64,000 bases of DNA from Adineta vaga (taxonomy: Eukaryota; Rotifera): contig CP075492.1 in the NCBI GenBank assembly GCA_021613535.1, positions 496,001-560,000 on the forward strand, written 5' to 3'. A program made the position numbers and the translations under genes. The notes beneath the pieces are model-generated. The model did not search any database and was not told the DNA's origin. It worked only from the letters and a program-made list of their open reading frames with translations. Shown one piece after another: positions 1 through 11,579 of this stretch (position 1 is its first letter; every line of letters begins with the position of its first letter).

Positions 1-54
1 TAGAATTTGAGGGTGAACGTAAGAGTAAGAGTAAGAGTCAAAAAGATATACTCT

Positions 55-345
55 CGTCCACACCCTCGAAAAACCGTTCCAGAGGGTACTTGGTATTTGG
101 GCTACAGTTCTTCGACAAGACGTCCTATGACTTTTGTCCAAGAACAAAAATTCTTAGAACTGATTAATACACAAGCCTTGAAGGTTTCAAACGATTTGGT
201 GAATGTTGTGTATATCGTGTCACAAGTACCATGGAATCACGCATTATCATTGCATAAGAAATTTGCCTTTGAAAACGAAAGAGTTGTTACTGATAAAAGT
301 TTTAGCTATGTCTCTTATTGTCATGATTATCGGAAAATATGCTGA
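55..345 (+). pseudogene. unrecognised gene fragment downstream of a telomere-like CCACACCCTCG
   Basis: An open frame runs to a TGA at 343-345. Its first part (before about position 70) is only translated low-complexity repeat, and CCACACCCTCG (59-69) sits exactly where plausible protein sequence begins. The remaining 90 or so residues have ordinary composition, with Trp, Cys and His and no membrane segment. I do not recognise the family. The C-rich strand lies to the left of the fragment, which is the polarity expected if a broken left end had been capped by telomeric repeats. I read it as the 3' part of a truncated gene; it could also be a chance frame. Confidence 0.35.
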
Positions 346-729
346 CGTATTCGTATTATTATACAGATCATTAAACTTTACTTTACTTGACGTCAAATCA
401 TCTTACTTTAATATTCTTATTTTATGTATATTTTATAGGAGAAAATAATATCGAATGGCTGTGAATGTGAAAATAGTTTGATTATCAAACGATTATAATT
501 ATTCAAAAAGCTTTATTTATATATTCAAGGAAAAAGAAAATCATTTTTCGATTTTTAATCTCTTTTCATCATATTCAGTTTTTTTTTCGTTATGAATATT
601 ATCAATATATAATATTTTATACCCATAAGGATTTATGATAAGAATTTCGTCGAATAATTAAATTGGAAATTTCAAGTCAATAAATAGCGAGACAATGTGA
701 GATTTTTATTCTATAAAAAAAATCTTCTA
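346..729. other. intergenic, AT-rich
   Basis: No convincing frame on either strand; A/T homopolymers only. The end of this stretch must carry the promoter and 5' leader of the secreted protein that starts at 730, but I see no clear TATA element. Confidence 0.5.
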
Positions 730-1389
730 ATGATGAATACAATGAAAATGTATTTTTATTTTTTGTTTCTGTTTTTGGTTTTACAATGTAATGGAAATTT
801 AAATTTACCAACAAATACAATTCAAATTCCTTCCAATCGAATGTATAATAATTTCATTCGATCTGAAAAATATTATGTTAAACAACAGTTACCAAGAGTC
901 TTTACATTACATGGTCCATCAGAAACTTTTGTCAAATTACCTGGTTTAACAATACCTTTTTATCATACACAACCATTATTATATAAAATTAAATTCGAAG
1001 GAAAATGTTTTTCACCTCATTCGAAAGCAATTTGGTTGTATTTGCGTCTAATGATTGATGATTACTTGCTTTATATCAATCGAGTTTTACCAAATACTGC
1101 TGATCGATATAAATATATTGGTGAATACCCGGACAACGATGGCAATGATTATCTTGGTGGACTTTATTGGCATTCAAATTCAGTATCAGTCATAACATGC
1201 TCATTTAGTGATATTATATATTTAAATCCTGGTTTGCATGTTGTTGATGTAAGTGTCCGAGGTGGACTTGGTGATTCAGGTGCTTTTCCAACCTATGTTC
1301 ATGGTGGAGTGTTAACAGTTGAAATGATTGAATATGATCAGTATGCAGATATTGGTTTAACACCAATGAATGCTACTTTTTCAGGTTAA
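730..1389 (+). CDS. small secreted protein of unknown function
   Basis: A single-exon frame of about 219 residues counted from the ATG at 730. The track-length frame begins further upstream at an ATG in 697, but the Met at 730 sits directly before a textbook signal peptide (a run of Phe/Leu/Tyr ending near QCNG), so I prefer it. The mature part has about three Cys, many aromatic residues and Gly-rich turns (GGLGDSG, YVHGG), with no membrane segment. This suggests a compact beta-rich extracellular domain. I cannot assign a family. Base composition matches the surroundings and the frame is undamaged. Confidence 0.6.
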   Translation: MMNTMKMYFYFLFLFLVLQCNGNLNLPTNTIQIPSNRMYNNFIRSEKYYVKQQLPRVFTLHGPSETFVKLPGLTIPFYHTQPLLYKIKFEGKCFSPHSKAIWLYLRLMIDDYLLYINRVLPNTADRYKYIGEYPDNDGNDYLGGLYWHSNSVSVITCSFSDIIYLNPGLHVVDVSVRGGLGDSGAFPTYVHGGVLTVEMIEYDQYADIGLTPMNATFSG

Positions 1390-1763
1390 ATGAATATTTT
1401 TATTGATTAAACAAGAAAATCGTTTATTATTTTTGAATAATTGAGAAAAATTTCTGCATTCTATTTGATTTTATCATTATTCAAAATAAAGAGATTTCGT
1501 TCTATTAATTGAATAGAGATAACTATGAATATTATACTAGGATAATGTCAATATAAACAAGACTAAAATCTTCTTACAAAATATTATTTATATTCAACAT
1601 TTATCACGGAATATGCGTCTTCTGAGAAAGAGATAAATGTATATTCTATAGAAAATGCTACGTCTCCTGCTAGAGATAAAAATGCATCTCCAAAATATAC
1701 GATATGTAACACTATTCATTAATGAAACACAGTTTTAGAGTAAAAAGAACTATCATGTAAAAG
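1390..1763. other. intergenic between convergent genes
   Basis: Short AT-rich spacer between the secreted-protein gene (plus) and the MACPF-LRR gene (minus). It must contain both 3' ends. AATAAA-like strings occur near 1484, but no structured element is visible. Confidence 0.5.
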
Positions 1764-3897
1764 TTAATTTTGTTTATTTGGACGTTGTGATAGTGGTAAC
1801 CATGGTTCACAAAGTATCTTTATGCCATCTCTCGATTGTTTGAGCTCGAAATTCGTCATGTTTTTATTGTGACTAATATCAAACGTTGTTAACGTCTGGT
1901 TGTTTTTTATTGCGTCAAGCAATATTGTTGCTCCTTGATTAGTAATAGAATTCGATCGGACTGAACAACTTTTCAATGTCTTGTTATTCTTAAGAAACAT
2001 ATCCAATAATTTAGCACCGTCATCACTGATTTGACATCTGTTCAAAATGAGATCTTCTAACGATTGATTTCTTCGCAATGCCTGACATAATTTTTCAAAC
2101 ATCTGATAATTCATATTAGATATTCTCAAAGTGAGATGTGTTAGAGTCGTATTCATTGTTAAACCTTCCATAATATTGTAAACTTGGTTATTGCAACAAA
2201 TTTGAAGATGAAATTTTGTTAAAGTACGATTGTTTTTTAATATATTTGTAATTGCTGACAAATATTTGCTGTTATCATCAGAATAAAAACAAAGACAAAT
2301 ATGTAAATTCTTCAAAGTTTTATTGACTTGAAGTGACTGAGCGAGTAAGGTTACTTGTTTGTCTGTCAAAATCCAAAACAACAAATCTAGTGTTTGAATT
2401 GTTGTATTTCTTTTCAATGCTATAGGCAACACATCTGAATGATTAAAAAAGTAAGTAGTGGCATCACTAACCACTTTTGTAAGCGACTCTAATTGGTCGA
2501 ATAGTTTCCAAACATTTTTCATCGCATTTTCATTTTCCAGTTCAGATTCAATGTAAAATACTGTGTCTTTTTTTGTCAAAACTTTTTTATATGATGATAT
2601 ATGAATGTTAGTTTCAATTTTTGCATTTCTGAATTTGAGCGTTTGACTAATCAGTTCTATAGCATCATCATTTAGATCTTTCCAATGTGGTAAAAAGATA
2701 TCCAAAATCATTGGAGGAGAATTAGTAGATATTTCCATGATTTCGATAAAATTTAAGATTTTCGATGTTGCACCATAATAACACAGTTTTGTACTTTTCA
2801 AAAACACAGTATCATCATGCATTTCTTTCGATTGCTTGACAATTGATGGATAGGTTGTGGAAAGTACTTGGGAGATTTGACGAACTAATTGTATATTATC
2901 AACTGCAAGAGTGATTTCTAGTTTTATAATATTTGGAGAATCATTTCTAGAACATTCGCTTGTGAATCCAACTGTATTATGATGTTGTATTGCCAATTTA
3001 ATTTTTTCTTCGCGTTCTTTATCCAATATTTTATAAAGAGGCTCAAATTTTTCAATCTTAATTACTCGCCAATTACGATAATCAGGTACAGTTGCAACCC
3101 ATTTCCCTGGTTCTTGACATAAGACAGCATCTCCACCTGTTGCTTTAAATGTAAAATTCATCGTCTGATCATCAGCTTCATTTTGTGATCGATTTTCTTT
3201 GACTCTGCCACCTCCAAATCCACCTTTAATTGTCATACCTAATTCATCAGTAATTGGTATTCGCTTAATAGATGCACTAAATGCTACTTTCAAGTTATTT
3301 TTATGACTTAACACATCGATCACACTGTCCTGGTCCTGTACGTCCGTATGGAACAGTTGTCCACCAATCACTACTTCTGTTGCAATTTTATGACCATATT
3401 TACTATGTAATTTTTCAAGCTGATCATATTGTTCTTCTATCGGTAAACATAAGATTCGATCTATCTCACTCAAAAATTGTTGTGTAGGTTCAAAACAATC
3501 TGTATCAATTTTAATACGCATACGCGGACAATCCCATGTGCACGTTATATAAAGCTTCTTCTTTCGAGTAGTACAAGCCTCTCTGTCGCTTTTTTCATAT
3601 TCAGCTGGCACTGCGACGAATGGACAAGATAAATTTGTATCCATATTAGTGAGTTTGTTTTCTATGAATGCATTAGTTCGTTCGGTATAAGCAATATGTG
3701 CATCGAAGTCCGTTGTGTCAAAATCAAGAGCTTTCAGTTTTACATCAGTTTTCAGTTGTATGATTGGTTCAAAACTATGTTTTGGTTTTTTCTCATTAAT
3801 AAACATCGCTTTATCAAGATTACATACGCTAATGATATACTGGGATTGTATTAACGTTAAACTGTGGGCTTTTGGTCGATTAGCATCATCAACTGGA
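1764..3897 (-). pseudogene. MACPF/perforin-like domain protein with C-terminal leucine-rich repeats, 5' end lost
   Basis: A single open frame of about 700 residues. The first half has MACPF hallmarks: a conserved KYG-H-x-I...GGQLF segment (MACPF signature YGTHxxxxxxxGG), a Gly-rich patch (KGGFGGG), then ATGGD and a W-V-x-x-x-x-P-x-x-W-x-V-I stretch, as follows the signature in perforin-like proteins. The second half (roughly the last 300 residues) is ribonuclease-inhibitor-type LRRs (NQSLEDLILNRCQISDDGAKLL and similar). MACPF proteins form membrane pores in immunity or attack; the LRRs could target it. Reading 5'-ward, the frame runs straight into TGTGGG repeats at 3898 and encodes only His/Thr/Pro there, so the true N-terminus is missing. 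No internal stop. I infer loss of the 5' end by chromosome breakage. Confidence 0.6.
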
Positions 3898-4089
3898 AGG
3901 GTGTGGGTGTGGGTGGGTGTGGGTGGGTGTGGGTGGGTGTGGGTGTGGGTGTGGGTTGAGAGAAGAGTTTTAACCACACCCACACCCACCCATCCTCACC
4001 CTCACCCACACCCACACCCACACCCACCCTCACCCACACCCACACCCACCCACCCACCCACCCACACCCACACCCACACCCACACCCTC
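3898..4089. repeat. interstitial telomeric block A, head-to-head TGTGGG / CCCACA
   Basis: About 55 bp of G-rich (TGTGGG/TGGG) repeat are followed by an 18-bp spacer (TTGAGAGAAGAGTTTTAA) and about 115 bp of the C-rich complement with CCCATCCTCACC variants. The two arms face each other, so each flank looks like a chromosome end capped by its own telomere. The spacer lies in a potential hairpin (GGTGTGGGTT...AACCACACC). The left arm truncates the MACPF gene. The same spacer and arms recur at 7122. Confidence 0.85.
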
Positions 4090-4329
4090 AAGATTTTGCT
4101 TTTTTCTACTTTCAATGAATAGTTATACAATTAAGTTCGAGATTATTACACTTATCGTCAATATAGAAAATAATACTAATCATTTTATAACAAATTTTTG
4201 CTATTACAACTGAGCTTTAAAATTTTCGGTGTAATCATAGCGATTGGTTTTCTTTTTAATGCGATAACACATCAGAAATAGTATGGAAAATCATTGATAA
4301 TCAAGATATCAGTTTTTTCCTCTTGGGTT

Positions 4330-5050
4330 TTCGTTAAAAGTTTTTTCATAAGTTTTGAAAACGAATTAATAATTTCACGGCGAAATAATTTCAACATAAC
4401 CATATATCCATAGAAGGTTGTCTCGTTTTCGAAGAATATTCTTTGTATAACATAATTCTAAACGCATAAGAGATTGTCGAAGATTTCCTATAAAAAATGC
4501 GCCAAAAACGATCATTAGAATACTCGGAAAGATACCAAAAGTAATTAATTGAAATACACTATAGATAAAACCATAAAATCCATAGAGTAAACATCGATTA
4601 TTTTCAATACGTGGTCAAACAAGTAAATGAAAACCAATTAAACTCCAAAACAAAATACTAAGGATAATTGTTCGTCGAGCAATTTTTATTGAACCAGATC
4701 TTCGAGATTTTAATCGAGAATTTGTCACAACATAACGATCAATTGTAGCTAAAATAATTATTGTACGAAATGACATTGAACAAATATAAATAATCGAATA
4801 CGACATAAAATAAGAAATTGATTGAAGGAATTTGAATACTAAGCGCCATAAATGAAAGGAATATATGCAAAATGACAGCCTCGAATACTAAAAAGAGCAA
4901 CAGTAAATTAATAAATTGAGCAAGAATTAATTCGAATATGTTTCTGAGAAAAATATCCAATTAATATCAAATTACCAAATACTAATAGAATTGGTATAAC
5001 ATAACGAAGCATTACTTGTTCAATTACAATCAATTGACATCTGTACATTG
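4330..5050 (-). pseudogene. decayed 7TM receptor (rhodopsin-like) fragment
   Basis: In shifting minus frames I see pieces of a rhodopsin-like receptor: a TM1-TM2 loop resembling SQKHIRxNSCSIY, then a stretch with FRTIIILATIDRYVVT (the DRY motif region at the end of TM3) followed by a basic loop and TM4 (4615-4806). Further hydrophobic helices continue toward 4330. Reading frames are broken several times and TM6-TM7 are absent before the telomeric block at 4089, so this is a truncated, frameshifted relic. The surviving loop sequences resemble the short peptide-receptor-like GPCRs abundant in bdelloids (family knowledge). Confidence 0.55.
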
Positions 5051-5434
5051 TTATTTCTTTCTTTTTTTTATATGACATTAGAAACTGATTAGTGTTGTAT
5101 GGTGTAACTCACTCTAAACGAACTTTTTAACAGTACTTAACATAAATCAGATGTTTCGGTTTCATGTTGTAACATTACAAATTGATTGCATAGAAGATGT
5201 TTTAAAAAAGTATAGATAATATAGAGAATAAAGAATTAATAAAAAGAAATTCTCGTTCTTATTCACTTCTGTCTTTTAATACTAGACAATCAACATGTGA
5301 GATTTCCAAGAGAAGATTATTTGATTAAGTATACTTCCATCTAACTCAAATATAGTTTTCTTCAAATTTCCAAAAATGTTAATTTAAGATCAATTCTTTC
5401 CCTATTTTGAAGTACGCATAATATTGAGAATCTA

Positions 5435-6676
5435 TTAGGTTGTCAACAAAGTTCTGTCGTTTTTTTCTAAAATCTTGTAGAACAACCAAGAAAGTTCTAG
5501 AAGTTTCCATACTAAGGGTATATATATAGGACATGAATGTCTTTTGAATGATAAAAAAATCGTTGATATGGACGTTGATGTCGAGTCAAAGATGAATCTT
5601 TCTCATAGAGAGGTTCGAGTGCTTTTACTTCATGAATTTCGTTTGGGGCACAAAGCAACGGAAGCAGCCAGCAACATATGCGGCACGATGGGTCAGGGTC
5701 TAGTCTCCACTCGTACCGCGCAACGTTGGTTCAATCATTTCAAGAATGGCGATTTAGAACTCGACGACTTACCTCGATCTGGTAGACCAATGGAAGTGGA
5801 TGTGGACTTTTTAAAGCAGCTTATCGAAGAAGATCCTCGACTGACTTTACGGTGTTTAGCAGAGCAGCTCGGGTGCTCTCATACTACGGTGGAAAAACAT
5901 CTGAACGAATTAGGCAAGACCTGGAAATATGGGGTATGGATACCTCATGAATTATCGGCACATCAGCTGCAACAGAGAGTTGATGCATGTATGGATTTAA
6001 TCACATCTCACCGCAACTACCAATGGTTATCCAATCTGATTACTGGTGATGAGAAGTGGGTGTTGTATGTTAACTACACGCGTCGACGTCAGTGGCTGAG
6101 CGCTGGTCAAACCGGCGTAGCAACACCGAAGGCTGATCTCCATCCCAAGAAATTGATGCTGATCGTCTGGTTGGGTATCAAAGGAGTTATCCACTGGGAA
6201 GTTCTACCAAATGGTTACACCATCACTGCTGATCTGTACTGTCAACAATTGGATCGGGTTGCAGAAAAGCTCAAGGGAAAGCAGGATCGAGTTTATTTTT
6301 TACATGACAACGCTAGACCACATGTAGCAAAGTCGACCCGTGAAAAATTATTGAAGCTCGGCTGGATTACCATTCCTCATCCACCTTATTCCCCTGACTT
6401 GGCTCCAACAGACTACCATTTGTTTCGATCTCTTTCGAATGATTTACGTGATAAAAAGTTCGACGACGAAAGCGATGTCAAAACGGAGCTTGTCAAGTTC
6501 TTTGATGAAAAATCCCAGGACTTCTACGAGCGCGGGATCATGTCTCTGCCAGAGCGTTGGCAACAAGTGGTAGATAGTAATGGTAAATATATATCTGAAA
6601 ACTAGTTGTACTTTTGAAGTGAAAAAACAAAAATAAAATTTTTGAAAAAAACGCCAAAACTTTGTTGACAACCTAA
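5435..6676 (+). mobile_element. mariner transposon, complete with TIRs and TA duplication
   Basis: Terminal inverted repeats begin TTAGGTTGTCAACAAAGTT at both ends (about 32 bp with a few mismatches) and are flanked by TA at 5433-5434 and 6677-6678. The 1242-bp length, TA target and single transposase ORF are those of a canonical mariner. It is inserted in unannotated DNA between telomeric blocks A and B. Confidence 0.95.
5568..6605 (+). CDS. mariner transposase, intact
   Basis: 345 codons from the ATG at 5568 to TAG; the open frame continues a few codons upstream without an ATG, and 345 residues is the usual mariner length. The N-terminus carries the paired helix-turn-helix region (LLHEFRLGHKA..., then LAEQLGCSHTTVEKHL). 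The linker has WIPHEL, the equivalent of the mariner WVPHEL. The catalytic triad is visible as TGDEKW, HDNARPH and SPDLAPTDYHLF, with 34 residues between the second and third Asp (DD34D). No stop or frameshift is present, so the protein could be active. It cuts and pastes the element at TA sites. GC content is higher than in the neighbours, consistent with recent arrival. Confidence 0.95.
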   Translation: MDVDVESKMNLSHREVRVLLLHEFRLGHKATEAASNICGTMGQGLVSTRTAQRWFNHFKNGDLELDDLPRSGRPMEVDVDFLKQLIEEDPRLTLRCLAEQLGCSHTTVEKHLNELGKTWKYGVWIPHELSAHQLQQRVDACMDLITSHRNYQWLSNLITGDEKWVLYVNYTRRRQWLSAGQTGVATPKADLHPKKLMLIVWLGIKGVIHWEVLPNGYTITADLYCQQLDRVAEKLKGKQDRVYFLHDNARPHVAKSTREKLLKLGWITIPHPPYSPDLAPTDYHLFRSLSNDLRDKKFDDESDVKTELVKFFDEKSQDFYERGIMSLPERWQQVVDSNGKYISEN

Positions 6677-6752
6677 TAATTTTTGATTTTCTTAACAATA
6701 CAAAACCAGTCAATATCGATGAAAAAATATTTCTTAAAAGAGCTCAATGATC

Positions 6753-7080
6753 TTATGGATTTATTTTTGTTATACCTGATGGTAATTTAATTTTCACACC
6801 ATTTTTTGAATAAGAATATAAAAATATATCCACATGTTGCTCATCATTTGCTAAACGATGTGGAATTTTTTTTTCTATAGAAGAAAGAGTTAAGTTGTAT
6901 CCTTGTGTTGGTACTTTCTCGATTATTTTGAGGATCATTTGTATAAATATGATGATTCACATCTGTGCAAGTTAAACACCATCAATCTCTTCCATTACAC
7001 ATAAATTCCGTACTATAATCGACAAGTAAAAGATCAGTAGTACATGTATCATCATCAATATTACCTTATGTAAATTTATT
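6753..7080 (-). pseudogene. degenerate extracellular-domain relic, family uncertain
   Basis: Minus-strand frames contain broken coding-like sequence, including a CNGRD-x-WCLxCTD string near 7000 and a run around 6753-6938, separated by stops and frame changes. CNGRD-type strings occur in the ectodomains of bdelloid receptors, so this may be the displaced upstream part of the decayed 7TM gene on the other side of the mariner. That link is inference. Nothing here is an intact frame. Confidence 0.25.
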
Positions 7081-7121
7081 TCTACAACTATTATACTATA
7101 TTTATGTGATAAAGCCGAATT

Positions 7122-7282
7122 AGGGTGTGGGTGTGGGTTGAGAGAAGAGTTTTAACCACACCCACACCCACACCCACCCATCCTCACCCACACCCACACC
7201 CACCCACCCACCCACACCCACACCCACACCCACACCCACACCCACACCCTCACACCCACACCCTCACCCTCACCCTCAACAG
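7122..7282. repeat. interstitial telomeric block B, same head-to-head junction as block A
   Basis: A short G-rich arm (GGGTGTGGGTGTGGGTT) is followed by the identical spacer GAGAGAAGAGTTTT, then about 115 bp of CCCACA repeats with the same CCCATCCTCACC interruption as block A. The block ends in CACCCTCACCCTCACCCTCAAC. The frames that cross it are repeat artefacts. Confidence 0.85.
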
Positions 7283-7776
7283 TCATAAGTTAGGGTTCTG
7301 CATCAAATCATCCTATTTTGGGATCTCACTAAAACTCTGTCGTAGAAGTAATACCAACGGGATTTTCTCATCTCATTAATATTTCTCACGGAATGAATCC
7401 AGGATGTGACCAAAACAAATAAACCCCTTCCCGAAATAAAAGACCCGAGGCCTTGTATTGTGGTTTGGAAAACCGAACTTTTTCGTTGAAGAATCTCCCT
7501 ACCTTTCCCTGTAGGGTAATTTTAATCCGATACAGAATTTTTTGCTCTATTCATCGCACCTATTTCAAACAGCCTAAGTGGAAGATTGACGTTTCTTTTT
7601 TTTAATACTAAATTCGAAAAAATCCCGATGCAAGATCCTATCATTTTAGTTTCGTAAACAATGATCAATTAATATAAAAATAAGTTTCAATCTCACAAAC
7701 TTTATTTGTTGATTGCAAAATGATTTAAAAAAAAGAAACAATCATTTCATGTAGCATTATGTCAGTCTAATATTTA
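7283..7776. other. intergenic
   Basis: Unique sequence after telomeric block B. It starts with a moderately GC-rich stretch (7380-7560) that has no frame, then AT-rich 3' flank of the papain-like gene. No feature recognised. Confidence 0.4.
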
Positions 7777-9134
<1,358 letters not shown>

Positions 9135-10389
9135 TACCGAAATAAAAACTAATGCGTATCAAAGTGTCAAGAAACAAGAACTAAATATAGACAATATGAT
9201 CTCAGTTTCCAAGCATCATCATCGTTGAGTTTTGTTATTTTATCTTTGCTTTTGTAGATGAGAATGATAACACAATATACCTACTCATCATGAATAAGTA
9301 TAATAAATGTTCCTATATTGATAGTTTTTGCGACGTTTTTTAAACTTAATCGTAGTTAAAACTCATGTTTACTCTATTACGTACTTTCGGTGAGTATTTA
9401 TCTTAAGTAAAAAGTGCTAACGTCAGTTATTTGCATAAACTATTACATATTATGATAGACAACGATGAATGAATTCAAAAAATAAAAATATTCCAGAATT
9501 TGCAATCTGTAAAGCTGTAAGATTCACATTCTAATTCGACTTTTTCCAAAGCGGATTTATTTAGACAATAGTTTTATTTGTGGCATCGCAAAATTACCAT
9601 CTGCATTAGCGGTGGTACATGTACGTTAATTTCTTTTGTAACAGATGGCCACTGATAAAAGAAGCTTTAGATTTTCTTTCTCTGTGTCAATGATGATAAG
9701 TTAAAAAGTTAAACGAACATGAAAGTAAAAGGAATGTGAATATATCCTCTAAACCTTCACCCTCAATGAAATTGCTATGCAAGAGAGATCAAGAATAAAA
9801 GCAAATCTTTTGAATTTAGATTGCAACGCAGTTTTTGAATGAAATCTGGTGATTTGTTGATAGATAAGAATCGTGAATTGGAGTAGAAAAGAGAATATAA
9901 GTACTGATGTAAAGTAAAATTCGATCCAATTGTCGATCTTTCAGTTTGGTTTTCGAAAACCTTGTCTTTTTCACTGTACTGATGACTGGTAAACGAACAT
10001 TCTTTACTGTCCATAAACCTAAAGTGATCATAATAGAAAGAATGAGAAGCACTTTCATAACCAACCACCCTCACCCTCGTTTCTTCTTTATGTACAGTTC
10101 AACAGTCCTCATGTGACGAACAAATACACATTATTCATGGATGACAGAAAAACAGATAATATGGCCTGTGAAGCGCAGCTAATTTTTCAAACTGAGATTC
10201 TTAAGTGTACCAAAACATTTCGTGCGTTTGCTATCAAGCAAATATGGTTTGTTTTATACTAGAGAAAGAACAACAAATAAGAAATACAACTGATACAATA
10301 TATTTCACACGGAATTGAATGCCACTGTCTGTCTTCATTTAGTCCCGATCATCGATAATCTGAAATCAAATGATCGAAGACGAATATTG
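9135..10389. other. intergenic with two telomere-like scars
   Basis: C-rich hexamer runs occur at 9754-9766 (CCTTCACCCTCAA) and 10065-10079 (CACCCTCACCCTCG). Between them is a 300-bp block with an open minus frame of no recognisable family. Part of that block (9917-9999) recurs at 22815-22895. The rest, including the promoter region upstream of the papain-like gene (9135-9400), shows no gene. Confidence 0.5.
9917..9999. repeat. dispersed repeat, copy 1 (copy 2 at 22815-22895)
   Basis: An 80-bp segment reading AATTCGA-CCAATTGTCGATCT, with TTTTCGAAAA and ending AAACGAAC, is shared in the same orientation with 22815-22895 at roughly 80% identity by eye. The two copies lie on either side of the receptor gene. 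Identity unknown. Confidence 0.6.
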
Positions 10390-10542
10390 TCAGTGGTAAC
10401 GTGTAGATATATATTGTTTCATGCGTACGATTGTCTGATTCAGTTCTTCTTTATAGGTTTTCGATGGTATCACGAAAACGACAAATAAAAGCATTGGTGG
10501 TAGAAACGAGATTAGATAACCACTCAGATAGATCACTAGATA
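10390..10542 (-). pseudogene. displaced last 50 codons of the LDLa-EGF-7TM receptor (end of TM7 and tail)
   Basis: Minus strand, from the TA at 10541-10542 to a TGA at 10390-10392, gives YLxGYLISFLPPMLLFVVF followed by PSKTYKEEL and a short cytoplasmic tail. This is TM7 plus helix 8 of the receptor whose body lies at 16819-22094. The two pieces join in frame once one TA and the 6276-bp transposon are removed. The start of this piece completes the codon at the right-hand junction. Confidence 0.85.
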
Positions 10543-10840
10543 CCCATGTCGTGAAAATCGGAGAGAAAACGACGATTAATCGCGATTTTTACGAACCGAT
10601 AATTGTGCGCTTTTACGCGATATATCGGCGATTTTTTGCGCTAAATTTGACGATTCTCGCGATAAATCATGATTTTTCTAACGATTAGTTCGATTTATTC
10701 GTCTGATTTCAGGTATAATTGAATCCGTTTTTTCATTCCTATGCAGGTAGATTTATAAGATTGCATTTATTATTTTATTTTATCATCTTTTATTATGAAA
10801 ATATAAAAAATTACATGGTATCATACGATCATAGATTTAA

Positions 10841-11243
10841 CCCTTTGGCTACCGGCTTTTTTTTCGAAAATCAAAGATTGTAAAGGTAACGTTCGAGTGT
10901 AATTTTTGTTTTCTGACGAAGAAACTACATTTTATACAAGGGACAGAACTGACTAGAATCTTGCATAAAAATGACGCATTCGAAAGAATGTAGGAGAAAA
11001 TGAAATATAATGGATCTAAAGATAAGAACGAAAAAAATGACTATACCGAAACAATCTAGAATAAGCAGAAACATGGATGCAATGCACGCGAGTGAAAATA
11101 TCAACAGAAAGAAAAAATATATCAGTATGATATCATTTAACAAACGATAAGAACCTTTTCTAAACGGCAAAAAAGTATGCAGTTGCCACTTTTATTCAAT
11201 AAATATGTTCGGACGCATATATGCGTTCCCGGTAGCCAAAGGG
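10841..11243. mobile_element. piggyBac-like MITE
   Basis: 403 bp bounded by 15-bp inverted repeats CCCTTTGGCTACCGG and by TTAA on both sides (10837-10840 and 11244-11247). A TTAA duplication and CCC-starting termini define the piggyBac superfamily. The only internal frame (10925-11170, minus) encodes a hydrophobic low-complexity string with no transposase similarity, so this copy is non-autonomous. Confidence 0.85.
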
Positions 11244-11579
11244 TTAAAACAATTAAATTACAAAAAGATTCAAAGATGAGAAAAAATTATAAAAAAAGAA
11301 CAGACAATTAAGAACGAGAGATACGAAAAGTTCAAGAAACAAGATTCATGTGAGTACACGACATAAAATATAGAACGTAGGAAAGTCGAGAACGATCAGG
11401 AATTGCATTGTAATACGTCAGATGAAATCTAAAAAGAAAAAAACAGAATTTAAAATTCGATATAAATTATACTTAAAAAAATTCAATCGAATAAAACTCA
11501 TCTAAAAAGAACATCTAGAATATATTTTGTTGAATGGAAGCTAAGAACACGTAGGATATCCTAGCTCCCGATTCGAGAA

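Noticed and set aside
3857-4122. Long frames rich in His/Pro/Thr or Val/Trp/Gly across 3857-4122 and 7125-7379
   Set aside because: They are translations of the telomeric hexamer repeat and carry no protein information.
10431-10688. Plus-strand 85-codon frame
   Set aside because: It spans the receptor/transposon boundary; the minus-strand TM7 exon explains the left half and transposon sequence the right half.
10925-11170. Hydrophobic minus-strand ORF inside the piggyBac-like MITE
   Set aside because: Low complexity, no start context or family features; a MITE of 403 bp is not expected to code.
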